Of a stretch of DNA of 64,000 nt, positions 54,791 to 64,000 are shown in pieces (positions within the stretch are counted from its first letter, which is position 1; each line of letters opens with the position of its first letter). The position numbers and the translations under genes are program-made. The stretch is from Stieleria tagensis (lineage in GTDB: Bacteria; Planctomycetota; Planctomycetia; Pirellulales; Pirellulaceae), in NCBI RefSeq assembly GCF_024129865.1, contig NZ_JAMYFE010000027.1:113716-177715 (forward strand), in the 5' to 3' direction. Below the pieces are notes generated by a model. That model did not search any database. It saw only the letters and a program-made list of their open reading frames with translations, and was not told the origin of the DNA.

Positions 54791-56716
54791 CTATTTGTAA
54801 GGCTGCAAAATCGCACCTGGCGACAGCCCGTTCAATTCGTTCCAACCATGCTCGGCAATTTGCTGACCCAACTCGGTGACTTGGCGGAAATCCGCGTCAC
54901 TGGGCTGATCACCCACGATCCGCCGCTTCAATTCGCGGCAAACGGTATCAGCGGCAGCGCGTGTGATCGGATCGTTTTGGTGACCCGCATAAAGCGCCGT
55001 GACCAACATCGTGACTGCGTTCTGAATTTGCAGCGACAGAGCTGACATCCGACATTGACGGTCGGCCAGTTTCAGTTGGTACGTCCGCATGGTACCGCTG
55101 ATACGGAATCCGCTTGCCGACAAATATTGTTGTGCAAACTCCACGTGTTGATTCAGCTGATCCGTCGCCGAGCGCGCCACCCGAGACGTGGTCGTCCAAT
55201 GGGAACCGACCAGCATTCGTTTGCCGTACCATTTGGCATAGTCAGTCATCGGTCCCCGCAGCGCCCACAGGTGCGCGGGATTTGCCAAATTCGGGTGTTT
55301 GATCCCCTGTTGATGCAGCGTGCGGCCGATCGGTTCAAAAAATTGTTTGCCGTGTTGCTTGACCAACGATTTGAAAAACGCCATGCCCAGCATCTCGCCT
55401 TCGCCTTCATAGATGCAGGGCGCTAAAAAGTCATGCACGTTGTCGCCAAATAAATGGCCAGCCAAAAACGATCGGCCGCCGTGGGTTTTCATGAACAACT
55501 CGATCGCCGCTTCCTTCTGCGATTCGCTACCGAAAATTTTGGCAATGATGCATTCCATCTCGCCGCGATAGCCTTGGTCCAGCAAGCTGGCGCACCAATG
55601 TGTCAGCGCGTCACAGCCGACGATCAGCCCGGCGAGATGCCCGATTCGCCGCCGAACCAATTCGCGATGTTCGATCGGTTGTCCATAGGTCTCTCGATAA
55701 GCGGCCCAGGGCAGCATTTCCGATAACATCATCCGCATCGCTCCAGCCGCATTGGCGCACAGTGACACGCGGCCAAGGTTCAACCCATGGTAAGCAATCG
55801 TCAGCCCGTCACCCCGCGGAGGAATCAATCGGTTGGCCGCCGGCACGCGAAAGTTTTTGAAAACCAACCCGTGGTTATGAGCCCGTGCCAGTGCGTAGAT
55901 TTTATAGCGATTGATTTGAAAGGATTCGGTTTCCTGTTCTGGCAGCTCGACAATCAGCACGCTTGGTACGTCATCGATCTTGCAAACCAACCCGATCGTC
56001 CGCCCAAACGTAGCATTGGTAATGAACAGTTTTTCGCCGTTGACGACGTATTCGTCTCCGTCCAGCACCGCTGTCGTTTTGAGCGCCGTCAAATCGCTGC
56101 CGGCACCGGGTTCCGTCAACGCAAATGCGGACAATCGACTGCCGTCAGCCAAACCCGGTAAAAAGCGTTGCTTCTGGTCTTCGCTACCAAAGGCACGAAC
56201 CGGATCCACTGCGCCGATGCAACCGTGCACAGACGCCAGTCCCGCGACCGTCGGATCCAACGTTGCCATCTGCGTGATCATCCGGGCAAAATCACGCATC
56301 GTTGCGCCGCTGCCGCCATAGCGTTCGGCGACCAACAGCCCCCAATAGCCGGCATCACCCAAGTCGCGCAGCACTTCGTCGCTGATCTTTGATTGGTCAT
56401 TCAGCAGCGTGCCTGCATCGCGATGGGTGCGAACGATGTCCAACGAGCGATCGATCACGCCGACCACTTTCTCACTTGGTAGCGAGGGTTGAGGCGAGAA
56501 CAGCTCGGTCGGAACACGGCTGTCCCAAACCGCGACATGGACCGGGCTGTTGACCGTTTGGTGTTGCTGGGCGAACAGATCCTCGACCTGGTCGTCCGCC
56601 GTGTCGATGACGCCCGTTCGTGCGGCTTCATCAGCCGATGCCCCACCCAATCGCAACGCGATCTCGGCAAATGACTCAACCGGTTTTTCAGGGCTTTGAT
56701 CGATTTCAATACTCAT
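54791..56716 (-). CDS. Acyl-CoA dehydrogenase
   Basis: This 641-aa flavoprotein catalyses the first oxidation of beta-oxidation. The FAD-binding block [17 protein letters not shown] lies around residues 198-214, with [15 protein letters not shown] and, in the C-terminal domain, [24 protein letters not shown]. It is longer than the classic 380-aa enzymes, with an extra N-terminal 80 residues and a helical C-terminal region of about 170 residues, as in very-long-chain ACADs. The ATG overlaps the stop of the multienzyme gene (ATGA). Confidence 0.92.
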   Translation of the reverse strand: MSIEIDQSPEKPVESFAEIALRLGGASADEAARTGVIDTADDQVEDLFAQQHQTVNSPVHVAVWDSRVPTELFSPQPSLPSEKVVGVIDRSLDIVRTHRDAGTLLNDQSKISDEVLRDLGDAGYWGLLVAERYGGSGATMRDFARMITQMATLDPTVAGLASVHGCIGAVDPVRAFGSEDQKQRFLPGLADGSRLSAFALTEPGAGSDLTALKTTAVLDGDEYVVNGEKLFITNATFGRTIGLVCKIDDVPSVLIVELPEQETESFQINRYKIYALARAHNHGLVFKNFRVPAANRLIPPRGDGLTIAYHGLNLGRVSLCANAAGAMRMMLSEMLPWAAYRETYGQPIEHRELVRRRIGHLAGLIVGCDALTHWCASLLDQGYRGEMECIIAKIFGSESQKEAAIELFMKTHGGRSFLAGHLFGDNVHDFLAPCIYEGEGEMLGMAFFKSLVKQHGKQFFEPIGRTLHQQGIKHPNLANPAHLWALRGPMTDYAKWYGKRMLVGSHWTTTSRVARSATDQLNQHVEFAQQYLSASGFRISGTMRTYQLKLADRQCRMSALSLQIQNAVTMLVTALYAGHQNDPITRAAADTVCRELKRRIVGDQPSDADFRQVTELGQQIAEHGWNELNGLSPGAILQPYK

Positions 56717-58887
56717 TGCATCGCTCCTTTATAGAAACCACTGTCCGTCTTCGAGACCGCCAGGTCTTGCAGCTCTTTGGGCGGAGCAAATCGCTCGCCA
56801 TAGCTCTTGTGCAATCGATTTAGATTCTCCAACACCGTCTCGGCGCCGATCGCATCGACGACACTTAGCGGGCCGCCGCGGTGGGGCGCAAATCCGGTCC
56901 CCAAAACCATTCCCAAATCAATCGCCCAGGGATGATCGACCACCGATTCTTCGTCACAGCGAATCGCTTCGGCCAACATCGGATAAATCAATCGTCGCTG
57001 AATATCAGTCATGCCATCGGCCAGGAATTCGCCGCCAGCGGGGACGTGTTTCAGATGCCCCACAATTTCCAACGTCGCTCGAGGTGTCTTTCGTCGACCG
57101 CTGTAGTCGTAGAAACCCAGCTTCGATTTAGTACCGGTCTGTTTTTGCAACACCATCGGCTTGAGCGTCTCAATCACTTCGTCGACCCCGGTCAGAACCG
57201 ACCGCATGGTTTCCGCGACGTGCAAAGCAACGTCCAAACCGACATGATCCAGCAGTTCCAACGGCCCCATCGGCATGCCATAGCGACGGACTTCGCGGTC
57301 AATCTCGGCGACGTTGAACCCCTCACGCAACATGATCACGGCCTCGCCCAGGTAGGGGAACAGAATCCGGTTGACCAAAAATCCTGGTGAATCCGATGTG
57401 ACGATCGGTGTCTTTCCTAAAGCTTTGACGAACGACACCAGTTTGGCGATCGTCGTTTCGCTGCTCTGTTCTCCGCGGACGACTTCCACCAACTCCATCC
57501 GATAGACAGGATTAAAAAAGTGCAGCCCGGCAAAATTTTCTGGCCGTTCAAGTGCGGTGGCCATTCGGCTGACCGACAATGAGGATGTATTGGTTGCCAA
57601 AATTGCGGTGTGACTGATCGTTCGCTCGGTCTCACTCAACACTTGTTTCTTGACATCCATTCGCTCCACGACTGCTTCGACAACGCAATCTGAACTGGCC
57701 AGCGAGGCGTTTTCGTCGCTAACCGAAATCAAGTTTCGCAGCTCACCCCGTCGGACTTCGTTCCATCCCTTTCGTGTCCCGTATTGGTGGACCATCTCGT
57801 CGATTCGGTCGCGTCCGGCTTGAGCTGCGCCGGCATCAATTTCTTTTAGAAACACCCGGTAACCACGTGTCGCTGCGACTTGACCGATACCTGCCCCCAT
57901 CGCCCCCGCGCCGATCACACCCAGCTTGCGGATCGGATCCTGGTGAATGACGTCGGTCACGCCACTGGACCAAGTCGTCAGGTCTCTGGCACGTTGCCGG
58001 GAAAAGAACAGACGCAGTAAGTGACGGCAAGTCGGTGTGTTGATCAGTCGACTGAACTGTCTTCGTTCGGTTTCGTAACCATCCACGTCGCTGCGAAAGC
58101 CGTCTTGGACCGCGTCGATCGCGGATTCGAGTGCCGGATAGTGAACCGCTTTTTTGATGATCTGCTTACGAGCCATCGAGAAGATCAATGCCCGCAGCGG
58201 CAGCGTCGATTCCAACCACCGCATCCATCGGCCTCCACCAGCTCGCGACAGTGACCCGGTGCTAGCCAATTGGTGGATCAACTCGCGAACTTCGTCATTC
58301 CAATGCTCTGGTGCGATCGCGCGGTCGATCAAGCCCACCTTTAGTGCCGCGCGCGCCGACAGGTGCTTGCCCGTTAGGATCATGTCCAACGCATTGCGGA
58401 TGCCAACCGTTTTCGGCAATCGCTGAGTGCCTCCCCAGCCTGGGATCACGCCCAGTTTGATTTCCGGCAATCCGGTCTGTGTGCTGCTATTGTTGCGGGC
58501 AACGCGGTAGTCACAGGCCAGCGAGAGTTCCAGTCCGCCGCCCAAACAGGGACCATGGATCAACACCAACGTCAGCATCGGCAACTGCTCGATTCGGGCG
58601 AACAGACGTTGACCTTGCAGTAGTAACTGCTCCGCTTGCTGATCAGACTGGATGTCACCGATCGATTCGACGTCGGCGCCTGCGAGGAACCCACTTTCTT
58701 TGCCACTTTGAAACACGACCACCGTCGCGTCGCGTCGATGTTCCAATTCGGTCACGATCTGATCCAGTTCGGTCATCACCGAATGATCCAGCACATTCAT
58801 CGGTCGGCCGGGAACGTCCAGCACCACGCGAATCACGCCATTGTCGTCGCATTCAAAAGTAAAGTTCTTGTAGTTTTGCGCGTTCAT
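56713..58887 (-). CDS. FadB/FadJ-type multifunctional beta-oxidation enzyme
   Basis: This 724-aa fusion has an enoyl-CoA hydratase N-terminus ([17 protein letters not shown], then [13 protein letters not shown]) and a 3-hydroxyacyl-CoA dehydrogenase part starting at [17 protein letters not shown] (about 320). [26 protein letters not shown] and [15 protein letters not shown] follow. It carries out the hydration and the second oxidation of beta-oxidation. The start at 58887 gives MNAQNYKNF; the longer open frame has no family resemblance. It is 4 bp from the thiolase and overlaps the dehydrogenase start. Confidence 0.93.
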   Translation of the reverse strand: MNAQNYKNFTFECDDNGVIRVVLDVPGRPMNVLDHSVMTELDQIVTELEHRRDATVVVFQSGKESGFLAGADVESIGDIQSDQQAEQLLLQGQRLFARIEQLPMLTLVLIHGPCLGGGLELSLACDYRVARNNSSTQTGLPEIKLGVIPGWGGTQRLPKTVGIRNALDMILTGKHLSARAALKVGLIDRAIAPEHWNDEVRELIHQLASTGSLSRAGGGRWMRWLESTLPLRALIFSMARKQIIKKAVHYPALESAIDAVQDGFRSDVDGYETERRQFSRLINTPTCRHLLRLFFSRQRARDLTTWSSGVTDVIHQDPIRKLGVIGAGAMGAGIGQVAATRGYRVFLKEIDAGAAQAGRDRIDEMVHQYGTRKGWNEVRRGELRNLISVSDENASLASSDCVVEAVVERMDVKKQVLSETERTISHTAILATNTSSLSVSRMATALERPENFAGLHFFNPVYRMELVEVVRGEQSSETTIAKLVSFVKALGKTPIVTSDSPGFLVNRILFPYLGEAVIMLREGFNVAEIDREVRRYGMPMGPLELLDHVGLDVALHVAETMRSVLTGVDEVIETLKPMVLQKQTGTKSKLGFYDYSGRRKTPRATLEIVGHLKHVPAGGEFLADGMTDIQRRLIYPMLAEAIRCDEESVVDHPWAIDLGMVLGTGFAPHRGGPLSVVDAIGAETVLENLNRLHKSYGERFAPPKELQDLAVSKTDSGFYKGAMQ

Positions 58888-58891
58888 CGTT

Positions 58892-60199
58892 TCATTCCTC
58901 CAGGTCGGTTTCCACCACCATTGCAACGCCTTGTCCACCGCCGACACACAACGTCGCCAGCCCACGGCGCTTGCCGCTCTGGCGCAGTCCGCGCAGCAGT
59001 GTCAAAATCAGTCGGGTCCCCGTTGTGCCCACCGGATGTCCCAGTGCGATCGCCCCGCCGTGTTCGTTCATTCGCTGGCGAGAAAATTCTCCCAGCGGAC
59101 GATCGCGGTCCAACTCCTTCTTGGCGAAGCTGGCTGATTCGGCCGCCCGCTCGCAGGCGATCACTTGGGCCGCAAAAGCCTCGTTGAGTTCGATCAAGTC
59201 AAAATCGTTCATCGACAGTCCTGTCTGACGTAGCAGTTTCGCGGTCGCATAGACCGGTCCCAGCCCCATCCGATGCGGATCACAACCCGCGATCGCATAG
59301 GCGGTGACGTATCCCAACGGTCGATCAAACCGTTTGGCCGTTTCCAAATCGCTTAACACCAATGCCGCCGCGCCGTCGGTCAGCGGGCAACTGTTACCGG
59401 CCGTGACCGTGCCGTCGCGGGCAAACAGAGGACGCAAACGAGCGAGTTGTTCCAGCGACTGGTTGCTACGCGGGCCGTTGTCTTTTTCGATCGTGAGATC
59501 ACCTGGCAAACCGACGGCGGCAATTTCGCCGGACAGGAAACAGCTTTCCCGCGCCGCTGCGGCACGCTGATGACTGTGCAATGCATAGGCATCCTGTTCC
59601 TCTCGCGAGATTCCGAATTCCTTCACAAGCACCTCAGCGGTTTCGCCCATGTTCAAACCCGATACCGGATCGGTCAGTCCCAACTGGACTCCAATGACGG
59701 GTTTGAAATGGCGAGGACGGAACGATGCGATTGTGCGGATCTTTTCCCACATCGTCTTGCTACGCGCCAGCCGCATCCAAATCGCTGCGGCCTCGGGGCG
59801 GTAGAGAAAAGGGATTTGTGACATCGATTCGGTACCACCGCAGACCGTGATTGCGGCGCGTCCCATTGCAATCGCGTTCCAACCCGCCAGGATCGATTCC
59901 ATCCCGGACGCACAATTGCGATTGACGGTGTGTGCGATTCGATCCTCGGGAACTCCGGACGACAATGCGATCACTCGGGCGATATTGGCGGCATCCGGTG
60001 GGCCGGCGACATTGCCCATCACCACCTCGTCAATCTGTTCGATATTGAACGTGCCACATTGGGCACTCACGTCCCCGACAGCGGCTAGCACAGCATCGGT
60101 GCCCAGTTTCACTGCGCTCACGGATGACAAATCGGTGTATGCTTTGGAAAACGGTGTGCGTTTCCCAGCAATCACTGCGATGGGGGGACGGTCTTTCAT
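58892..60199 (-). CDS. Acetyl-CoA C-acyltransferase (3-ketoacyl-CoA thiolase)
   Basis: This 435-aa thiolase catalyses the cleavage step of beta-oxidation. The acylated cysteine is in VNRNCASGMESI. The histidine and second catalytic residues are in NEHGGAIALGHPVG and LCVGGGQG, and ELNEAFAAQVIA is intact. The ATG at 60197-60199 (MKDRPPIAV) is chosen over a longer frame and has AGGAG nearby upstream on the minus strand. It is larger than the usual 390 aa, as in FadI-type enzymes, through an insert near residues 150-200. Confidence 0.93.
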   Translation of the reverse strand: MKDRPPIAVIAGKRTPFSKAYTDLSSVSAVKLGTDAVLAAVGDVSAQCGTFNIEQIDEVVMGNVAGPPDAANIARVIALSSGVPEDRIAHTVNRNCASGMESILAGWNAIAMGRAAITVCGGTESMSQIPFLYRPEAAAIWMRLARSKTMWEKIRTIASFRPRHFKPVIGVQLGLTDPVSGLNMGETAEVLVKEFGISREEQDAYALHSHQRAAAARESCFLSGEIAAVGLPGDLTIEKDNGPRSNQSLEQLARLRPLFARDGTVTAGNSCPLTDGAAALVLSDLETAKRFDRPLGYVTAYAIAGCDPHRMGLGPVYATAKLLRQTGLSMNDFDLIELNEAFAAQVIACERAAESASFAKKELDRDRPLGEFSRQRMNEHGGAIALGHPVGTTGTRLILTLLRGLRQSGKRRGLATLCVGGGQGVAMVVETDLEE

Positions 60200-60286
60200 A
60201 GCGAACTCCTGATTCAATTTTTCCAGTGGTGCGTCAAAGCAATCCGTGTCGTAGTTGGGCGTGCCAGCTACGTGAAACACCGCCAG

Positions 60287-62080
60287 TTAAGGTTTCAACG
60301 TCTCCTGCTGGTTTGGTTCTCTCAATTCTCTGCGGATCACTTTGCCCAAAAAGTTGCGAGGCAGATCCGTCGTGCAATGGGTGTAGACACGTGGCCGTTT
60401 GTAGGCCGACAGATGGTCGCGGCAATAGGCGTCAATCGCTTCGGTGTCTGGCGGTGTGCCGTCGACCGTGACGATAAACGCATGAACCATTTCGCCACGC
60501 TCTGGGTCGGGCGTCGCGATCACCGCTGCGTCTTTGACCCCATCGGCCTGACGCAACACCGCTTCGACTTCGCTGGGATAGACATTAAATCCCGATGTAA
60601 TAATCAAGTCTTTCTTGCGACCGACGATGCTGTAGTACCCATCGGGATGTCGAACCGCCAAATCACCCGTGTACAACCAACCGTCGCGAATCGTCATTCG
60701 CGTCGCTTTGGGGTCGCCCCAATAGCCGAGCATCACCTGAGGACCACGCACACAAAGCTCACCGACCTCTCCTGCGGCGACCTCGCCAGCCACCGATGCA
60801 GGGTCGGCTTGGGAATCGACAATTCGACACTCCGTTTCTGGCAACGGTAAACCGATGCAGCCGTATTTGGGTGCCGCAAACAGATCGCCGACGTGTGTTA
60901 CCGGTGATGCTTCGCTTAACCCAAACCCTTCGACCACCAATGGGCAATGCTTCTCGCTGCGACAATGTTCGGTGAACTCCACGGCAACGGATTCTTCCAG
61001 TGCAGCGCCGCCGGAGATCACCCACCGCAGCGAATCCAGTTTTTTGCTGGGGTACTTTCTTAAACGCGCGTTCATTGCGACCAGCATCGCCGGCACCGCA
61101 TGGAACACACTCGGTTGATGCGCTTCAATCAACTGAATCACTTGCGCGGTATTGAACCGATGGTGCAATACCAGTGTGGCCGCCATCGCGGTACCGCCCA
61201 TCACCGTTGCCGACATGCCGTAGCTGTGAAAGAACGGAAGCACAGCCAACACCTTTTCCGTGGCGAACGAGCGACGGGTCCACACGTATTGCTGCCATGC
61301 ATTGGCGACCATGTTTTGATGGCTTAGCGTGACCGCTTTGGGGCTTCCCGTGGTGCCGCCGGTTGGCAAGATGTAAGCCGGATCGGCTACCGGATCGATG
61401 GAGATCGGTTGCCAGGCTTGGTCGATCTTGCCTAGTTCCTCCCAAAACCAACCAACTTGCTTGCCGCCGTCAGCGGGCCGTTGACGCAGCCACTGGTATC
61501 CGCGTTTGATTAGATACCCCAACTGTTCGTGTGCCGGCAGATGCTTGCGTATCGAAACCAACAGCGTTGTCGATTGTGCCGGGGTAGCCGGCGTTCCAGA
61601 CAGCAAACTGGATAGCAAGTCCAAACAGATCACATGTCGACACTTGGTTTTTGCCAGCAGCGCGGCAACTTCCTCAGCAACCATCAGGGGGCTGATCGCC
61701 AAGACGATGCCGCCGGCGCGCCAGATCGCGTTGGCTGCGATGATGTACTCGGGAACATTGGGCAATAGCAATCCGACGCGGTCTCCCGGTCGGACGCCCA
61801 ATCGTTGTAGCATTGCGGCGCAGCGGATCGAATCCGCGTTCAGGTCGCGATAGCTCCAACTCTCACTGCCGTAAACGACCGCGGTATGATCCGGTACTTG
61901 TCGCGCGGCATGTTGTAGCAATCCAAATGCCGGGCAGTCGTGATAGCTGGCCAATCCAATCGGACTGTGCTGCAAACGCTTGCGTTGGACCGGTCTGGAC
62001 GTCTGCCGGGTAGCGCCAGGATCGTCCGTTTTCAGGGACTGAAAATGGCTGTGGCCGCTTTCTTCGGTTGGCTTGACCAT
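60287..62080 (-). CDS. Long-chain acyl-CoA synthetase (AMP-binding)
   Basis: This 597-aa acyl-AMP/acyl-CoA ligase activates fatty acids. The P-loop-like motif is YILPTGGTTGSPKAVTLSH, with VEGFGLSEASPVTH and the hinge region LYTGDLAVRHPDGYYSIVGRKKD later. The end EAVLRQADGVKDAAV and KRPRVYTH fits the family. The start at 62078-62080 (MVKPTEES) follows AGGAGA by a proper distance; a longer frame to 62134 is less likely. About 50 polar residues precede the ligase fold. It is the first gene of the leftward beta-oxidation operon. Confidence 0.92.
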   Translation of the reverse strand: MVKPTEESGHSHFQSLKTDDPGATRQTSRPVQRKRLQHSPIGLASYHDCPAFGLLQHAARQVPDHTAVVYGSESWSYRDLNADSIRCAAMLQRLGVRPGDRVGLLLPNVPEYIIAANAIWRAGGIVLAISPLMVAEEVAALLAKTKCRHVICLDLLSSLLSGTPATPAQSTTLLVSIRKHLPAHEQLGYLIKRGYQWLRQRPADGGKQVGWFWEELGKIDQAWQPISIDPVADPAYILPTGGTTGSPKAVTLSHQNMVANAWQQYVWTRRSFATEKVLAVLPFFHSYGMSATVMGGTAMAATLVLHHRFNTAQVIQLIEAHQPSVFHAVPAMLVAMNARLRKYPSKKLDSLRWVISGGAALEESVAVEFTEHCRSEKHCPLVVEGFGLSEASPVTHVGDLFAAPKYGCIGLPLPETECRIVDSQADPASVAGEVAAGEVGELCVRGPQVMLGYWGDPKATRMTIRDGWLYTGDLAVRHPDGYYSIVGRKKDLIITSGFNVYPSEVEAVLRQADGVKDAAVIATPDPERGEMVHAFIVTVDGTPPDTEAIDAYCRDHLSAYKRPRVYTHCTTDLPRNFLGKVIRRELREPNQQETLKP

Positions 62081-62515
62081 CGATGGTTCTCCTGTCGAAG
62101 CGGCCCGAAGAAAGACACTGAATCGCTCGCTCAATCCGGGCGAGACCGCTGTTGCGGCGCCAAATTCAGTGCCCTGTATGGGATATGCATCATCACGCGT
62201 TAATAAAAACGCGGCGGGGCGATCTTTGACCCCTTTCCTTGCGTGCAGATCGGGGCAACAGCAACCGAGCCGTAATTGCTGCCCTGTGCATGCAGTGAAT
62301 ACTAGGGCGACAATGCGATAAAGACAAGTAAAAACTCTTTATTTGGCAATAGCGTCGCGCAAGCCATCCTTGAGGCCGTTTCAGCCTTCCCCCCGAGCGA
62401 TTGGATGCAAGTTGCGGGCGGAAGCGGTCCGAAAAAGAAGGATGAACCACGTTTGCAATTCTCAGCTCGCTGAATGCGAACGTCTTCCTGGCCCCGCCCC
62501 GAGTGAAGATCCACG
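62081..62515. other. 435-bp gap between divergent genes
   Basis: This gap separates the beta-oxidation operon (leftward) from a small DUF2513-like gene (rightward) and must contain the operon promoter. No gene, RNA or repeat is recognised. Short open frames on the minus strand here show no family resemblance. Confidence 0.5.
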
Positions 62516-62761
62516 ATGAAGCGTGACATGATATTAGTCCGCAAGGTGCTCGATTTTGTCGAAGCCAACGGAGCTCGCCTGTTTAAAGGTTCGATACGAA
62601 TCGAAGGCTATGAGCGAGAAGTGATTAACTTGCATCTCTATTTGTTAGCCGACGCCGGGTTCATCGAACTAGGGCAAGACACGTTGGCCGACAAAGGCCC
62701 ATTGGTGCTAACCTGGAAAGGCTGCGACTATCTCGACGACCTCCGCAGCCAAGCCCCCTAG
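62516..62761 (+). CDS. DUF2513-like small protein
   Basis: This 81-aa protein begins MKRDMILVRKVLDFVEANG and continues with INLHLYLLADAGFIE and a final LTWKGCDYLDDLRS. It fits the DUF2513 pattern of small winged-helix-like proteins, often found in phages or mobile regions (MKRDMDLVRKIL at the start, LTWEGHEFLDAIR at the end). It is shorter than typical members. The function is unknown. It stands alone, just before a direct repeat and a transposase gene. Confidence 0.68.
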   Translation: MKRDMILVRKVLDFVEANGARLFKGSIRIEGYEREVINLHLYLLADAGFIELGQDTLADKGPLVLTWKGCDYLDDLRSQAP

Positions 62762-62767
62762 CAACAG

Positions 62768-62833
62768 TGTGAATGCCAGGGGACAGAGCCCATTGAGGAG
62801 TGTGAATGCCAGGGGACAGAGCCCATTGAGGAG
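62768..62833 (+). repeat. 33-bp unit in two exact tandem copies
   Basis: The unit at 62768-62800 is repeated without change at 62801-62833. It contains gccaggggacagagccc, a motif of the kind seen near IS200/RAYT-type transposases. It begins 7 bp after the DUF2513-like stop and lies about 180 bp from the end of the transposase gene. Confidence 0.8.
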
Positions 62834-63014
62834 CCGCTGCTGTTCCCCGCTCGGCGAGTCATCGACGGCAGACACGATTCCCAACACGTTTTCACCTGAT
62901 CTAACGCGTGATCGTCCCATTGATTTGGGCAATTCTCTTCCTTGGCGCGTACCGGTACCCTAGTGAACTCGGTTTGGTGGGCTGAGTCGTCGGGCGACAG
63001 AACGATGCAGCTTT

Positions 63015-64000
63015 CTATGCCGCTGACGTCAGCAACTCGCGGGCGCTGGGCCGGACTCGGAAGCGACGCCCGGTGCGATAACTTCGCTCGGCGTCGATGC
63101 GATCACAGCGACCAGCCAGATGACAGAACATCTCTTCGAAACTGGCGACCAGCGCTAGCCACGCCGGTTTCTGTAGTCCTAACCGCTTCAACACCGGTGG
63201 TGCGTCCGCCGGAGTCGATCCGGATTTGCCGGGGCAGAACTGACGTGCTGTCCAATCGAGTAGTTCGAAGTAGGCCTCGGTACTGATCGACAAGAAACCT
63301 TTGTCGCTACAGCGAAATGCCGTTTGGCTTGCCACCGGACCGGTTGGATCATTGGCTTCGTCAATTGTGAGCTGTGCAAGGAATCTGTCCCGCCGTTGCT
63401 CAGGAGTGAGGGTCGGAAGCGCTGAGTCGGATTGGGAAACTGTTGAATTGGTTTCAACGCTTGTGTCCTGCAACGCTGCCGCGAGTTGCTGACGCGTTTC
63501 GATGCGACGTTGCACCGAGGTGTGATCGCTGGCTTCGATGGTTTCTGCTAATCCGGCGCGAATCGGATTCAAATCCACATAGGCGGCGCAGGCCATCAGA
63601 GATTCTTCATCAATGATTCGGATCGCACGAAAACGGTCCTGCCAAAATCTCCCCATCTCCTCTTCTTCGCGGTTCGCCCGCTGTGCGATGCGTTGATTCA
63701 GCAACCGCATCCACCAAGAGATGTTGCTCAGCCGCTGCCGGGCCTCTGCCAATTTCACCGGGCAGTTGCGAATCGAATTCAATTCGGGTTCGGTCGGTAC
63801 AGCGGGCTTGCCATCGATCTTGCGCAGGGGACAGATCAATAGCCAGCGGCGTGCGACTTCGCTGTCATCCCAGCTGGCGACAACATCCGGCCGCGAACGG
63901 AGGATCAGGTGGTAGTGGTTCGACAGGATCGCATAGCACAGTAGATCGATGCCGAAGCAGGCCGCGAAATGCTCGAGCAATTCTTCGATCCAGACCTTGC
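63015..64000 (-). CDS. IS200/RAYT-type transposase (Y1 family), 5' end beyond the window
   Basis: The visible 3' part (about 328 codons) has the Y1 transposase histidine pair in AILSNHYHLILRSRPD and the segment GRFWQDRFRAIRIIDEESLM. AAYVDLNPIRAGL, typical of this family and holding the likely catalytic tyrosine, follows. The C-terminal 150 residues are a low-similarity extension. The reading frame is open to base 64000 (KVWIEELLEHFAACFGID before the histidines), so the TTG at 63980 is not the true start. REP-associated transposases of this kind are usually single-copy and domesticated. Confidence 0.82.
   Translation of the reverse strand, partial: KVWIEELLEHFAACFGIDLLCYAILSNHYHLILRSRPDVVASWDDSEVARRWLLICPLRKIDGKPAVPTEPELNSIRNCPVKLAEARQRLSNISWWMRLLNQRIAQRANREEEEMGRFWQDRFRAIRIIDEESLMACAAYVDLNPIRAGLAETIEASDHTSVQRRIETRQQLAAALQDTSVETNSTVSQSDSALPTLTPEQRRDRFLAQLTIDEANDPTGPVASQTAFRCSDKGFLSISTEAYFELLDWTARQFCPGKSGSTPADAPPVLKRLGLQKPAWLALVASFEEMFCHLAGRCDRIDAERSYRTGRRFRVRPSARELLTSAA

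Noticed and set aside
1..64000. tRNA, rRNA, CRISPR array, riboswitch
   Set aside because: None was recognised by eye on either strand; small tRNA genes cannot be fully excluded without a covariance-model search.

Overview
The window reads as a chromosomal segment of a planctomycete, most like the Pirellulaceae/Rhodopirellula group. The evidence is the gene content: an 852-aa PSCyt1/PSCyt2/PSD1 (DUF1549/DUF1553) protein next to a Tat-exported DUF1501 protein, a CxPSR sulfatase, two Tat-exported Gfo/Idh/MocA oxidoreductases, a PQQ-type beta-propeller and many exported small proteins. This placement is inference from gene families; no rRNA or tRNA gene was seen.

Region 1 (1-27851) is a large type VI secretion (T6SS) locus with two divergent arms that meet at about 13.5 kb. 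The leftward arm carries tssK, tssL, a short tssM, a 121-aa unknown, a FliA/WhiG-like sigma factor, tssA, tssB, tssC, a second tssC, tagJ, tssE, tssF and tssG (cut by the window edge). From tssA onward this is the order of the rhizobial impA-impH genes. The rightward arm opens with a 1584-aa single-pass exported protein containing what looks like an inactive caspase fold. It continues with hcp, vgrG, a DUF2169 / ketosynthase-like / PAAR-like DUF4150 loading cassette, an AHH-type nuclease effector, an Imm11-type immunity gene, a DUF6484-like gene, and a TIGR02270-type protein that appears divided between two genes, the second with two FHA domains. The TssM-like protein ends directly after its third membrane segment and has lost the Walker A lysine. 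No tssJ or tssH/clpV is present in the window. The main hypothesis offered is that the large pseudo-caspase protein replaces the missing periplasmic arm.

Region 2 (about 28-47 kb) is mixed metabolism and envelope genes. It holds lutB-lutC for lactate oxidation, two Gfo/Idh/MocA enzymes, a gamma-glutamylcyclotransferase-like protein, a 3-hydroxyacyl-CoA dehydrogenase, a lipoprotein and other exported proteins, a tandem SpoIIAA-like protein, a sulfatase, a beta-propeller, a nitrilase overlapping an aldehyde dehydrogenase, an exported methyltransferase fused to a TsdA-like dihaem cytochrome, L-lactate dehydrogenase and a DUF3124 protein. Intergenic dyad repeats flank the first Gfo/Idh/MocA gene.

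Region 3 (about 47-64 kb) holds a proton antiporter fused to TrkA-N-like and PTS EIIA domains, the PSD1/DUF1501 pair, and a five-gene leftward beta-oxidation operon: acyl-CoA synthetase, thiolase, FadB/FadJ-type multienzyme, acyl-CoA dehydrogenase and a patatin-like lipase. The right end has a small DUF2513-like gene, a 33-bp direct repeat and an IS200/RAYT-type transposase that runs off the window. All product names come from motif recognition by eye; no database search was run.
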